A DNA stretch of 14,136 bases from Faecalibacterium prausnitzii (GTDB lineage: Bacteria; Bacillota; Clostridia; Oscillospirales; Ruminococcaceae): assembly GCA_002313795.1 (NCBI GenBank), contig DCCL01000139.1, positions 1-14,136 on the forward strand. The letters run 5' to 3'. A program made the position numbers and the translations under genes. Positions 1 through 6,374 of the stretch are shown in pieces; positions within the stretch are counted from its first letter, which is position 1, and each line of letters opens with the position of its first letter. The notes under the pieces were generated by a model. The model was not told the origin of the DNA. It saw only the letters and a program-made list of their open reading frames with translations, and made no database searches.

Positions 1-356
1 GAGAATCCGTCCGTTCTGGCCCATGCGAACGCATACAGCGTGTTGCTGTCGTCCTTGAGCAGAACATCCTTCAGGCACTCCCTGACTGCCGGCTCGATGA
101 GTTCGGGGACAGCATCGGAGTCGTTGCGGCAAATCAGAGAAACGGAGAGCGTTCCTGCGCTCTTGCGCTCGCCATCGGTCTGCATATCGAAGTTGAACAC
201 GATTCTGGGGTACTGCGTGGTCGTTCCCCATCCGGCGGCTCTATCGCTGGGGGCTTCAGGAGTAAATACAGCGGGCTTGCCGCCGAACGTGGTCAAGTGC
301 TTGGTGAGGTTCTTGGCCTCAGACAGCCGCTTGTAAATCAGGTTCTCAAGATTCAT
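1..356 (-). CDS. Phage tail-completion / head-tail joining protein, partial (C-terminus off left edge)
   Basis: Reading from an ATG at 354-356, a frame stays open to the window edge for 118 codons. The protein begins MNLENLIYKRL and has no stop inside the window. The start is supported by GGAGG six bases upstream, and it overlaps the end of the preceding gene by 11 bases. The N-terminus is a short helix-forming segment, followed by a region (FTPEAPSD, QYPRIVFNF) and an acidic mixed alpha/beta stretch. This composition and size, and the position directly after a gp10-like gene and a small conserved gene, match the tail-completion or tail-terminator slot of siphophage and PBSX-type morphogenesis operons, where the protein caps or joins the tail tube. 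The function is inferred mainly from position. It could also be a plain minor tail protein. Confidence 0.6.
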   Translation of the reverse strand, partial: MNLENLIYKRLSEAKNLTKHLTTFGGKPAVFTPEAPSDRAAGWGTTTQYPRIVFNFDMQTDGERKSAGTLSVSLICRNDSDAVPELIEPAVRECLKDVLLKDDSNTLYAFAWARTDGF

Positions 357-633
357 CCTGCGCCTCCGGCTTCAGCTCGTTTACGGTGGTGAGGTCTTCC
401 GACCAACGAACGTCCCACTCCCCTTTTTCGACCTCGCCAATGGGGATGATGAAGTGGTTGACGATGTTGCCGATGCCGGGATGAAACTGGGCCACGATGG
501 TAGTATCTGTGACTGCGGTGACAATTCCAGTCTTGCCTTCATCCCACGAAGCGTGTTTGCCGTAGATGGCATACCCGGCCTTGATAACGTTGGCATCAAA
601 CCGGGCGCGGTTCTCTTTGATGATAAGTTCCAT
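346..633 (-). CDS. Small conserved phage protein of the head-tail joining region, function unknown
   Basis: This 95-residue ORF starts at ATG 633, with GGGAG eight bases upstream, and ends in TGA at 346-348. I do not recognise an assigned function. It lacks membrane segments and a signal peptide. The middle is rich in beta-prone residues (GYAIYGKHASW, TGIVTAVTDTTIVAQF), with a conserved-looking GEWDVRW near residues 71-77 and an acidic tail. It sits between the gp10-like gene and the partial tail-completion gene and overlaps the latter by 11 bases. It is therefore very probably co-translated and used at the head-tail interface. The start is firm because there is no other good start nearby. 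Confidence 0.75.
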   Translation of the reverse strand: MELIIKENRARFDANVIKAGYAIYGKHASWDEGKTGIVTAVTDTTIVAQFHPGIGNIVNHFIIPIGEVEKGEWDVRWSEDLTTVNELKPEAQDES

Positions 634-644
634 TGTCTTTCTCC

Positions 645-1082
645 CTAGTCATATTTCTCGTGGTAAATCCGTTCGATCTCAGGCATGGCCTTCTCAGAAA
701 TCGGTTGTTTGAACGGACGCGGAGCCATGCGGCGGGTTCCGTTTTCGAGGTAGGTGGAGTACCGCTCCTGACTTTCCAGAACGGCAGTAACCCGCAGACC
801 TGAGCCGGTGCTGGAGCTTTCGACAGTTCCATTCCAGTTCAGACGCAGGTTGCCGGTTCTTCGTGCCGGGGGTTCTCCGGGTGCGGATGCGGTGTAGTGG
901 GACTTGGTGTGCGGCTTGCGGTAGACACGACCGGAACGCTTTCCGCGCAGGACTTCCAACTCTGCATTGCGGATGGCATTGACAGCCCGCGTACCTCTCG
1001 ATGCGGCTTCCCGATTGACCTTTTTGACGGTATCGTCAACGACGATCTTGAGCCGCCCAGAGGCTTTCTTCGGCGTGGTCAC
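645..1082 (-). CDS. HK97 gp10-like head-tail joining (tail-completion) protein
   Basis: This 145-residue basic protein begins at a GTG (1080-1082). The GTGA overlaps the TGA stop of the preceding gene by four bases, a classic translational-coupling arrangement. The N-terminal third is a charged helix (VDDTVKKVNREAASRGTRAV). It is followed by a basic segment with ASAPGEPPARRTGNLR (residues about 66-81), the Pro/Arg-rich signature common to the HK97 gp10 / Bacillus phage SPP1 gp16.1-17 group, and then a beta-rich stretch with YSTYLENGTRRMAPRPF (about 108-124). The pattern 'Y..YLE.GT..M..RPF' is typical of this family. Members act at the head-tail junction or as tail-completion proteins. The position directly after a head-closure gene agrees. 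Confidence 0.8.
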   Translation of the reverse strand: MTTPKKASGRLKIVVDDTVKKVNREAASRGTRAVNAIRNAELEVLRGKRSGRVYRKPHTKSHYTASAPGEPPARRTGNLRLNWNGTVESSSTGSGLRVTAVLESQERYSTYLENGTRRMAPRPFKQPISEKAMPEIERIYHEKYD

Positions 1083-1429
1083 TTCACATCCGTCCTTTCC
1101 TCAGCGTAGTACAGTGTCGCAATGCCGAGCGAGCCAGCATCATCAATATCGACGATGTAGAACACCCTGTTGCCAAGGATAAGCCTGTCGGTGCGCTCTG
1201 CGCAGGGCTTGCCGCGCTGCTCAATGACATGGGTGATGATGTGGTCAGCCGTGCCGTGGGCCTTGTCCACCTCATTGGCCGATGCAAGGCATCCGCGCAG
1301 GAAGTCTGTGCCATCGCCCTCATAACGAACAGAAGGGCGACCGCTTTTCAGGTCGCTCTCTCCGTGTTCGATGATGAAGTCTTTGTACAGGTTTCCGGGG
1401 CGCAGGTACATGAGCTGTCCATTAACCAT
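1079..1429 (-). CDS. Head-closure (head-tail adaptor) protein
   Basis: I chose the start at the ATG ending at 1429 (MVNGQLMYLRPGN) because GGAGG lies seven bases upstream. An earlier in-frame ATG at 1447 has only a poor site. The protein is about 116 residues. It has an N-terminal beta region (MYLRPGNLYKDFIIEHG), a central segment with VRYEGDGTDFLRGCL, and a C-terminal beta pair (DRLILGNRVFYIVDIDD, GIATLYYAEE). This small beta-barrel layout and its place between a connector and a gp10-like protein fit the head-closure or stopper family (SPP1 gp16-like), which plugs the portal after packaging. It overlaps the preceding gene by 8 bases and the next by 4. The assignment rests on layout and context, not on a decisive motif. 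Confidence 0.65.
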   Translation of the reverse strand: MVNGQLMYLRPGNLYKDFIIEHGESDLKSGRPSVRYEGDGTDFLRGCLASANEVDKAHGTADHIITHVIEQRGKPCAERTDRLILGNRVFYIVDIDDAGSLGIATLYYAEERTDVK

Positions 1430-1847
1430 GCCTGTGCCTCCAGTCATGCCCTGCCCTTTCGTTCTCCATCATGCCAGCATAGAAGTACGGTGGCTTTTTA
1501 CAGCAGTCCGGGGGCTGCTCAATGGACACAGAGCTAAACGCAACCTCTTTCTTGAGGTCTTCGTACATCTCCTTCCAGAGCTTTGCGCGGGCTTGCAGGG
1601 AGAGCGTGAGCGGGCCTGTCTTGGTATCGACCTCATAAGAGAATCTGCGAAACAGGCTCTCAAGGAGCATCAGCTTTGCCCTTTTCCACGCCTTCGGGTA
1701 GGCTGCAATGGCCGCTTCGATTTCCTCATCGGTCAGTGCAGTGGTATCGGGCCCGCCCTCGACCATTGTGTCACCAAGCTCAAACCGCATCCTGTCCTTG
1801 CCGTATTCGGCAACGGCCGCAGGGTCGTAGTTGTAACTCCTTGCCAT
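1422..1847 (-). CDS. Head-tail connector protein (gp6/gp15-like adaptor)
   Basis: This 141-residue ORF starts at ATG 1847, with AAGGAG eight bases upstream. It is mostly helical. DEEIEAAIAAYPKAWKRAKLML (around residues 40-61), LESLFRRFSYEVD and LSLQARAKLWKEMYEDLKKEV (about 80-102) form the helix pairs typical of small adaptor proteins that ring the portal exit (HK97 gp6 / SPP1 gp15 type). A cysteine pair lies in PPDCCKKPPYFYAGMM, and the C-terminus is His/Arg-rich (HDWRHRHG). The order capsid, small protein, connector, head closure, gp10-like is the standard one. The function is inferred from helical character and synteny. Confidence 0.65.
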   Translation of the reverse strand: MARSYNYDPAAVAEYGKDRMRFELGDTMVEGGPDTTALTDEEIEAAIAAYPKAWKRAKLMLLESLFRRFSYEVDTKTGPLTLSLQARAKLWKEMYEDLKKEVAFSSVSIEQPPDCCKKPPYFYAGMMENERAGHDWRHRHG

Positions 1848-1879
1848 ACAGTGCGCTCCTTGTTGGATAGATGGGTTGG

Positions 1880-2158
1880 TTATTCTTTACCGCTCGTGGT
1901 GGGCCGCTTAGAAGCCGTATGAGCCTTGTTTGACCCTTTGGTGGTATGAGTGGTTGATGTCGGGTCTTTGGCTTCGGTTTTGGGGCTTTTGTGACTTTCC
2001 GCATCAGAAGCGGTATCGCTTGCAGGTGCATCAGCAATATAGCCACAGGTTCTAAGTGCACGAACACGATGGCTGAGAACAGCTTCAGCCGGGATGATGT
2101 CTCCCGGCTGATACACGTTCCCGAACAGCGTGACGGTCTTCTTACAGAGATAGCTCAT
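1880..2158 (-). CDS. Small phage protein after the major capsid gene, with low-complexity tail
   Basis: I chose the ATG ending at 2158 (MSYLCKKTVTLFG), which has GGAGG six bases upstream. A longer reading from 2194 would overlap the capsid gene and has no site. The protein is about 92 residues. The first 45 look folded (KKTVTLFGNVYQPGDIIPAE, then HRVRALRTCGYIAD). The last 45 are low complexity and rich in Ser, Thr, Lys and Pro, so probably disordered. Small proteins of this shape ('...Y.pGd.ip...a....v..L...GyI') often sit between capsid and connector genes in Firmicute phages and may be head-fibre or head-completion proteins. I cannot assign a role. Confidence 0.7.
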   Translation of the reverse strand: MSYLCKKTVTLFGNVYQPGDIIPAEAVLSHRVRALRTCGYIADAPASDTASDAESHKSPKTEAKDPTSTTHTTKGSNKAHTASKRPTTSGKE

Positions 2159-2169
2159 CGCTGCCTCCG

Positions 2170-3198
2170 TTACACGCACTTGGACATATAGCAAGCCAGA
2201 TCGTCACAGGTCTTGCGCATATCGGTGGACATCAAGCCCTCAACGAACTCGCTGTGAGTGCCGCCCTCGCCATCGAACTGGTCAGTAGCCATATAGCTGC
2301 CGTTGCCCAACATATCCCAAGTGAAGATATAGCCAGCGGAAGGCTCATCGATCTGGGGGCTATTGGTGACGTAGCACATCAGTGCGCCATCGCTCTCGCA
2401 GATGAAGTCCATATCATCGGGCTGGCCTTCCTCAGCCTTGTTGTAGGTTGCCATCAGGACAGTGACCTCATCGAAGCCGAGGAGCTGTGCCAGCACATTC
2501 TCGTTGACGGTGGCGGGGTTGGGAGTAGAACCGCCGTACTTCACGCGCTCCAGAATGTCGGGGTGCTGCTTTAGAGCGAGGAAGCTGTCATAGCCGAGGC
2601 ACAGCTTGTTCGGGGTGCGGCGGCCTTCCAGACGAATCTCGCGCTTGCGGGCATCGAAGAAAGCGATGGGGTCGAAGTTGGCATCGGTGAACTTCAGGAA
2701 CTGGTTGCCGGAAACAGGACCAGAGGACTGGCCGGTGAACTCATTGGCCCACACGCCAGTCTTGAAGAACTTGTCGGCAAAGGTCAGGTCCAGATGCAGG
2801 AGCATCTGGTCGTTGATGAAGCGGACACTGGAGCGGCGCGGGTCGATGGATGTAGGAACGCCAGAGCGGTTGTAGTCCAGCGCGTTGATGTTGTCGATGC
2901 CGGTGATGACCTGATCGACCTCGCACTTGTAGGTGCTGTCGGTGTGGCCGCGCTTTGCGGGCTGGACCTTACCGAATGCGGGCTTGCGCTGAACATTGTC
3001 GCGGGCCAGATCACCCTTCAGAAACTCATAGTAGAAGCCGGTGGAGTTCTGCACAGGGCAGATGGGGAAAATCTTGGTGGCAACGTAGTCAGCGTTGTTG
3101 TTGAAGAACGCCATGCTCATGTTGGACAGGTAGCGGTTGGGCTTCCAACCTTTCGCAATGGCAGCCATGATCGCGGCGTTGCTGTTCATGTTTCTCAT
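2170..3198 (-). CDS. Major capsid protein
   Basis: This 342-residue ORF starts at ATG 3198, with AAAGGAAGG upstream. A second ATG three codons in is possible. It follows protease, scaffold and decoration genes and precedes connector genes, which is the standard place for the major head subunit. Internal features fit a HK97-fold shell protein of the Mu gpT / PBSX-like type: an N-terminal segment with NADYVATKIFPICPVQNSTGFYY, a long charged loop (FGKVQPAKRGHTDSTY), a helix with DFD-type acidic residues (FDPIAFFDARKREIRLEGRRTPNKLCLG, about 175-202) and a C-terminal beta region carrying many aromatic residues. There is no membrane segment. The product should be the most abundant of the window. 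Family identity needs a profile search, but the role is well supported by context. Confidence 0.82.
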   Translation of the reverse strand: MRNMNSNAAIMAAIAKGWKPNRYLSNMSMAFFNNNADYVATKIFPICPVQNSTGFYYEFLKGDLARDNVQRKPAFGKVQPAKRGHTDSTYKCEVDQVITGIDNINALDYNRSGVPTSIDPRRSSVRFINDQMLLHLDLTFADKFFKTGVWANEFTGQSSGPVSGNQFLKFTDANFDPIAFFDARKREIRLEGRRTPNKLCLGYDSFLALKQHPDILERVKYGGSTPNPATVNENVLAQLLGFDEVTVLMATYNKAEEGQPDDMDFICESDGALMCYVTNSPQIDEPSAGYIFTWDMLGNGSYMATDQFDGEGGTHSEFVEGLMSTDMRKTCDDLACYMSKCV

Positions 3199-3220
3199 GT
3201 AGTTTTTACCTTCCTTTCAG

Positions 3221-3624
3221 TCAGGATGCCTTGGGCTTATAGCCGGACTTGGTGAGCTGGACAGAGATAACAGTGCCAGCCTTGGTCGCTGCGCTCAATG
3301 CAGTGCCGACGATGAATGCACCATCGGTGGCCTTGACAGCCTTGCCAGCGGCATCCGTAGCAAGCTCATCGCCAACTGCAATCTCGCCGCCAGCGACCCA
3401 CTTGCCAATATCCTTCACCTGAACGGTCAGAGAGCCGCCAGCTTCGACGTTCTCATCGTTGGTGAACAGGGGGACAGGCCAATGACGTTCGCGCCAGCAG
3501 GGGGCTTTGCCAGCTTGCCAGCGGTGATTGCCAGTGCAATGCCCTGAACATTTTCGAGCTTTGCTCCGGCTTCAAGGATGACGGTGGGGCTTTCATTGAT
3601 AGAGGTTCCAAAGTAGGTTGCCAT
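3221..3624 (-). CDS. Capsid decoration / head-stabilisation protein (DUF2190-like), split by a one-base frameshift
   Basis: Two adjacent ORF pieces clearly belong to one protein. The first begins at ATG 3622-3624, with AAAGGAGG upstream inside the end of the scaffold gene. It reads MATYFGTSINESPTVILEAG and so on to VIGLSP, then runs out of frame to a TGA. The second piece, in the next frame, continues as LFTNDENVEAGG...VQVKDIGKWVAGG and ends at 3221. Adding one C (plus-strand G) to the GGGGG run at 3469-3473 joins them into a 134-residue protein. It has two Gly/Ala-rich beta halves (GDELATDAAGKAVKATDG, FIVGTALSAATKAGTVISVQL), typical of small beta-barrel head-decoration proteins placed directly before the capsid gene. 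As written the product is truncated to about 73 residues or less. See findings for error versus mutation. Confidence 0.75.
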
Positions 3625-3629
3625 AGCTC

Positions 3630-4241
3630 TTAGTCCTCCTTTTCGCACTCAGCACGCAGGGCGGGGTCGTTCAGCAGAACATCGTCGATGGCCTGAGCCT
3701 TGGTGATGTTCTTGGACTTCATGATCTCTGCGGCCTTCGCCTCAGCGCGGGTCCAAGCGTCCGGGGCTTCGCCGCCGTGCTTGCCGATATCATTGAACGC
3801 GCCGGATGCCTCGGCCAGCTTCATGGACTCGTCCAGCGTAGCGATAAAGCTGTCGTAGACATTGCCACCGGCGGCCTTCATGGACTTCAGCACCGGGAAC
3901 AGCTCGTCCTCCTTCTTGCCGATGAGGGCGTAACGCTTGGCGACCTCATGCAGTTCACGGTCCTCCAGACCCTCACGGTACTTACGCAGAGAGTCGATTT
4001 CGGCCTGAACGCGGGGGTCGAGAGGTGCGGGGTCGGTGTTGGGCTTCAGGCCCTTAGTCACGTCAGCAGTGGGAGCGGGAGTGCCGCCATCTGCGGGCGC
4101 GGTGGGTGCAGGAGGGTTATCCGCCGGGGGCGGGTTCTGACCTGCGGGAGTGCCGGGGGCCTCTTTCTCGCCGTAACGCTTCTCGATGGATTCAAAAAAC
4201 GCCAGCTCGGCAGGGGTCATCTTGGACTTGTCGATTTTCAT
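3630..4241 (-). CDS. Nested scaffold short form from an internal start
   Basis: Within the scaffold gene, in the same frame, Met210 (ATG at 4239-4241) begins MKIDKSKMTPAELAFF. It is preceded by AAAGGAG at 4250-4256 with an eight-base spacer, as strong a site as those of the true genes here. It directly follows a poly-acidic/lysine stretch (DDDVTKDTAAKKDDDE). The product would be 203 residues: a short helix, the Pro/Ala linker, and the charged helical C-terminal half. A nested arrangement of this kind is established for phage lambda C/Nu3, where the C-terminal part alone is the scaffold. Use of the site here is inferred from the sequence. Confidence 0.5.
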   Translation of the reverse strand: MKIDKSKMTPAELAFFESIEKRYGEKEAPGTPAGQNPPPADNPPAPTAPADGGTPAPTADVTKGLKPNTDPAPLDPRVQAEIDSLRKYREGLEDRELHEVAKRYALIGKKEDELFPVLKSMKAAGGNVYDSFIATLDESMKLAEASGAFNDIGKHGGEAPDAWTRAEAKAAEIMKSKNITKAQAIDDVLLNDPALRAECEKED

Positions 4242-4868
4242 ATCGTTTTCTCCTTTCGACTCATCATCGTCTTTCTTGGCTGCGGTGTCCTTGGTTACGT
4301 CATCGTCCTCACAGTGACCATGCTTCTCGATCTGCTCGTTCAGGGCATCAACAGCCGCTTTTGCGAGAGCGCGGGTAGCATCGTCCATGGGGACATTTTT
4401 CAGCACGACGTTGGCGGTCTTGCCAGCGGACCACTGTTCAATGGAGTCCTTTGCAACCGAATTGAACTCCTCAAGACTTTCCAGCATCGCGGTTCGGGCG
4501 GCTTCCCCATCCAATGCCCCATCGCCAAGGATGGAGCAGAGGGACTGGTTCAGCGCGAGGCAGACATCCCAGACCTCATCGCAGACACGACGCTCCTTGG
4601 CTTCGCCATAGGCTTCATCGAAACTGGCCGAGTTCTTCAGGACTTCCGCTTCCGCGCTCTCCGGCTCCTGCGCCAGACCAAACATTTTTGCCAAGCTGGA
4701 GGAAAGCCGCTTGAAGAAACCAGCACCGTCGGAGTGGGGGTCCTCAGTACCGGGTTCAACAGCGGCTTCGTCCTTGCGCTTGTACAGCCTGATATGGGCA
4801 TCGGGGTTCGCGCCCTCATCTACAAAGTCAACGGATGTGACCTTGAGATGTTTTAACTTTGTTGCCAC
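3630..4868 (-). CDS. Capsid assembly scaffold protein (long form)
   Basis: This 412-residue, strongly acidic protein starts at GTG 4866-4868, with AAAGGAGG upstream. The N-terminus (LKVTSVDFVDEGANPDAHI, residues 8-26) is the 'VD.VD.GAN..A' motif common in prohead protease or scaffold proteins of PBSX-like phages. Residues 80-190 are helical. Residues 235-285 form a Pro/Ala linker (APGTPAGQNPPPADNPPAPT), and 285-412 are helical and charged, as expected of a scaffold that is removed on maturation. It follows the XkdF-like protease and precedes the decoration and capsid genes. An in-frame internal start at 4241 probably yields a shorter form. Sequence resemblance to named scaffolds is weak, so the role rests on composition and position. 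Confidence 0.72.
   Translation of the reverse strand: MATKLKHLKVTSVDFVDEGANPDAHIRLYKRKDEAAVEPGTEDPHSDGAGFFKRLSSSLAKMFGLAQEPESAEAEVLKNSASFDEAYGEAKERRVCDEVWDVCLALNQSLCSILGDGALDGEAARTAMLESLEEFNSVAKDSIEQWSAGKTANVVLKNVPMDDATRALAKAAVDALNEQIEKHGHCEDDDVTKDTAAKKDDDESKGENDMKIDKSKMTPAELAFFESIEKRYGEKEAPGTPAGQNPPPADNPPAPTAPADGGTPAPTADVTKGLKPNTDPAPLDPRVQAEIDSLRKYREGLEDRELHEVAKRYALIGKKEDELFPVLKSMKAAGGNVYDSFIATLDESMKLAEASGAFNDIGKHGGEAPDAWTRAEAKAAEIMKSKNITKAQAIDDVLLNDPALRAECEKED
4250..4256 (-). promoter_or_regulatory. Internal ribosome binding site in scaffold gene
   Basis: AAAGGAG on the minus strand sits eight bases before an in-frame ATG inside the scaffold coding region. The codons used here (Ser-Lys-Gly-Glu-Asn-Asp) could have been chosen otherwise, so the site may be kept by selection. 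It decides the nested short scaffold start at 4241. Confidence 0.5.
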
Positions 4869-4896
4869 GTTCTTCCTCCTTTCTTTGGGGTTGATA

Positions 4897-4934
4897 TAAT
4901 TACAGCCGGGTGCGGGTACACTCGGCTGTAATTA
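4897..4934 (-). other. Strong intercistronic hairpin between protease and scaffold genes
   Basis: Two perfect 12-base arms (4897-4908 and 4923-4934, TAATTACAGCCG and its complement) flank a 14-base loop. The loop itself can form three more pairs (4910-4912 with 4919-4921). On the minus-strand transcript no U-run follows the stem, so it does not look like a normal intrinsic terminator. It lies between the stop of the XkdF-like gene (4941) and the scaffold ribosome site (about 4875-4883). It could block exonucleases, serve as an RNase site that sets different dosage of protease and scaffold, or bind a protein. Confidence 0.7.
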
Positions 4935-4940
4935 CCATGA

Positions 4941-5396
4941 TTAGATTTCGACGCGCTCAGCCTCTCCACCAATGGAGAACATACTGTACTCGCCACTCTT
5001 GACCTTCTCCCATACGTCCGGGTCGGTGACGTGGAATCCAATCCACCAGCCGACCGGGAGCGTTCCGGGAGGTATGCCAATGGCCTCCTGCTTCTCCTCG
5101 GTGAAGACCACGCTTTCGATGAGGACGGCAACGTCCCCTTTTTCGTGCATCTCCCCGCCTTCACGGTACAACTCCACAAAATTGTAGGCGGCCGATTCGA
5201 GTTCTTCGGGGTCGATGACATCCTTCTGCCAATCCTCGATCTGCTCACCGTCCACACGGATGGCAACGCTGGCCCAGCCAAAGGCGAGCATACGTTCATC
5301 ATCCATCTTGGCGATGCGGAGCTTCCGCTTCTCCACGCCCGCTGAGGGCGCAGGGGGTGGAGTGGCAGGGGTAATCATATCTTTGAACGAGATCAT
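4941..5396 (-). CDS. XkdF-like prohead protease (putative phage serine protease)
   Basis: This 151-residue ORF starts at ATG 5396, with AAAGGA upstream. It matches the XkdF / Peptidase S78_2 pattern: AFGWASVAI near residues 38-46, a histidine in GEMHEKGD (His84), VLIESVVFTEEKQEAIGIPPG (91-111), the aromatic WWIGFHV (117-123), VWEKVKSGEYSMFSIGGEAE (129-147) and an acidic end. By comparison with HK97-type proteases, His84 and Ser141 in FSIGG are the likely catalytic pair. The acidic third residue is not clear. The protein would cleave scaffold and capsid N-termini inside the prohead. At about 150 residues it is a compact protease domain with no long scaffold fusion. The scaffold is the next gene. 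Confidence 0.85.
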   Translation of the reverse strand: MISFKDMITPATPPPAPSAGVEKRKLRIAKMDDERMLAFGWASVAIRVDGEQIEDWQKDVIDPEELESAAYNFVELYREGGEMHEKGDVAVLIESVVFTEEKQEAIGIPPGTLPVGWWIGFHVTDPDVWEKVKSGEYSMFSIGGEAERVEI

Positions 5397-5417
5397 CTGG
5401 TTCCTTTCTGCCGGCTG

Positions 5418-6374
5418 TCAGGCGTACCTGAAGGCTGGCGATTCGATATACTCCACGGCGCAGGCGCAGCGCGGGTGTGCCGGTGGGAGCATCTTTTGTT
5501 CCGGGAACAGGAGCTTTCCTGCATAGGCGAACGACTCGTCCATGCCAATCTCTGTTCCGTCAAGAGCAGCGCACATATCACAGACAGCATCGTCGCCGGA
5601 CGTGCGCCAGACCTTGAACATTGGGCCGAGCAGCCCTTCCTCCTGTGCCTGACGGATGCCTTCATCGGCTCCTTGGTTGTAGGCGGTGGCCAGCTCGGTC
5701 TGTGCGATGGTCATGGCCCGGTATCGGTGCGCCTTTTCCGCATAGCGGGATGCCGCAGTCAATGCCTTCTTACGGACGGTATCGGCCTTCATGCGGGGGT
5801 GCTCCGATTTGAGGGCAGACAATACGCTGTCGTAGTATTTGACCGTAGCGGCCGACTGTGCGGCGGTCAGGCCGACGCAGGGACGAATGAGCCGCGCCAG
5901 CTCATCAACGGTGTGGCTTTCGACCACTTTGTTGGCGAGCAGGGCGCGGATGGCTTCTTTCTGCTGTTCGGTGCATCGTGTGACAAACTGTGCGCTGCGG
6001 TTGTTTATCCAGTTCGCAACGCCGGGGCTTTGGGTTTCAAAATGGAACGCGGAGAGCTTTCCGATGGCGGGCTGGGCTTTCGCTCCTGCGCCGAGGGCTT
6101 TACTCCAGACGGAGGCAAACCTGTCCGCGATGAAGATGGAGTAGTCCTGTGCAAACTCATCGTACAGGACTTCCGTGAAGTCACCGGCGACGATGGCATC
6201 TCTAATCTCGCGGTAGGTCAGCGCGTCCTTCTGGTCATCCCATAGGCCGCACAGCAGCTCAATGGGTTCGTCCTGCTCATCATGCAGGTATCGCTCAAGC
6301 CGCTGGAGGACGAGGCTTTTCGGCCTCACCTTTGCCACCATGCCGGGGTGCGGGACCTTTACCAGCATGGTCAT
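5418..6374 (-). CDS. Minor head protein, phage Mu gpF-like (SPP1 gp7-like)
   Basis: This 318-residue ORF starts at ATG 6374 and overlaps the portal stop by four bases (ATGA). A second ATG two codons later is also possible. The N-terminal half is helical and resembles phage head-morphogenesis proteins. Residues 221-235 (MTIAQTELATAYNQG) carry the family's conserved T-E motif. The C-terminal part has CDMC (265-268) and HPRCAC (300-305), a Cys/His set that could bind zinc and is characteristic of Mu gpF-like domains. Family members are minor capsid proteins near the portal that may be ejected with DNA. Position right after the portal is the usual one. Confidence 0.88.
   Translation of the reverse strand: MTMLVKVPHPGMVAKVRPKSLVLQRLERYLHDEQDEPIELLCGLWDDQKDALTYREIRDAIVAGDFTEVLYDEFAQDYSIFIADRFASVWSKALGAGAKAQPAIGKLSAFHFETQSPGVANWINNRSAQFVTRCTEQQKEAIRALLANKVVESHTVDELARLIRPCVGLTAAQSAATVKYYDSVLSALKSEHPRMKADTVRKKALTAASRYAEKAHRYRAMTIAQTELATAYNQGADEGIRQAQEEGLLGPMFKVWRTSGDDAVCDMCAALDGTEIGMDESFAYAGKLLFPEQKMLPPAHPRCACAVEYIESPAFRYA

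Noticed and set aside
3777..4856. Plus-strand ORF of 359 codons opposite the scaffold
   Set aside because: Antisense shadow of the scaffold gene with no ribosome site. The same holds for plus-strand frames at 9406-10476, 10452-11630, 11560-12375, 12320-13204 and 13301-14104.
4897..4934. Hairpin as a terminator
   Set aside because: No T-run follows the stem on the minus strand, and the genes on both sides belong to the same head operon.
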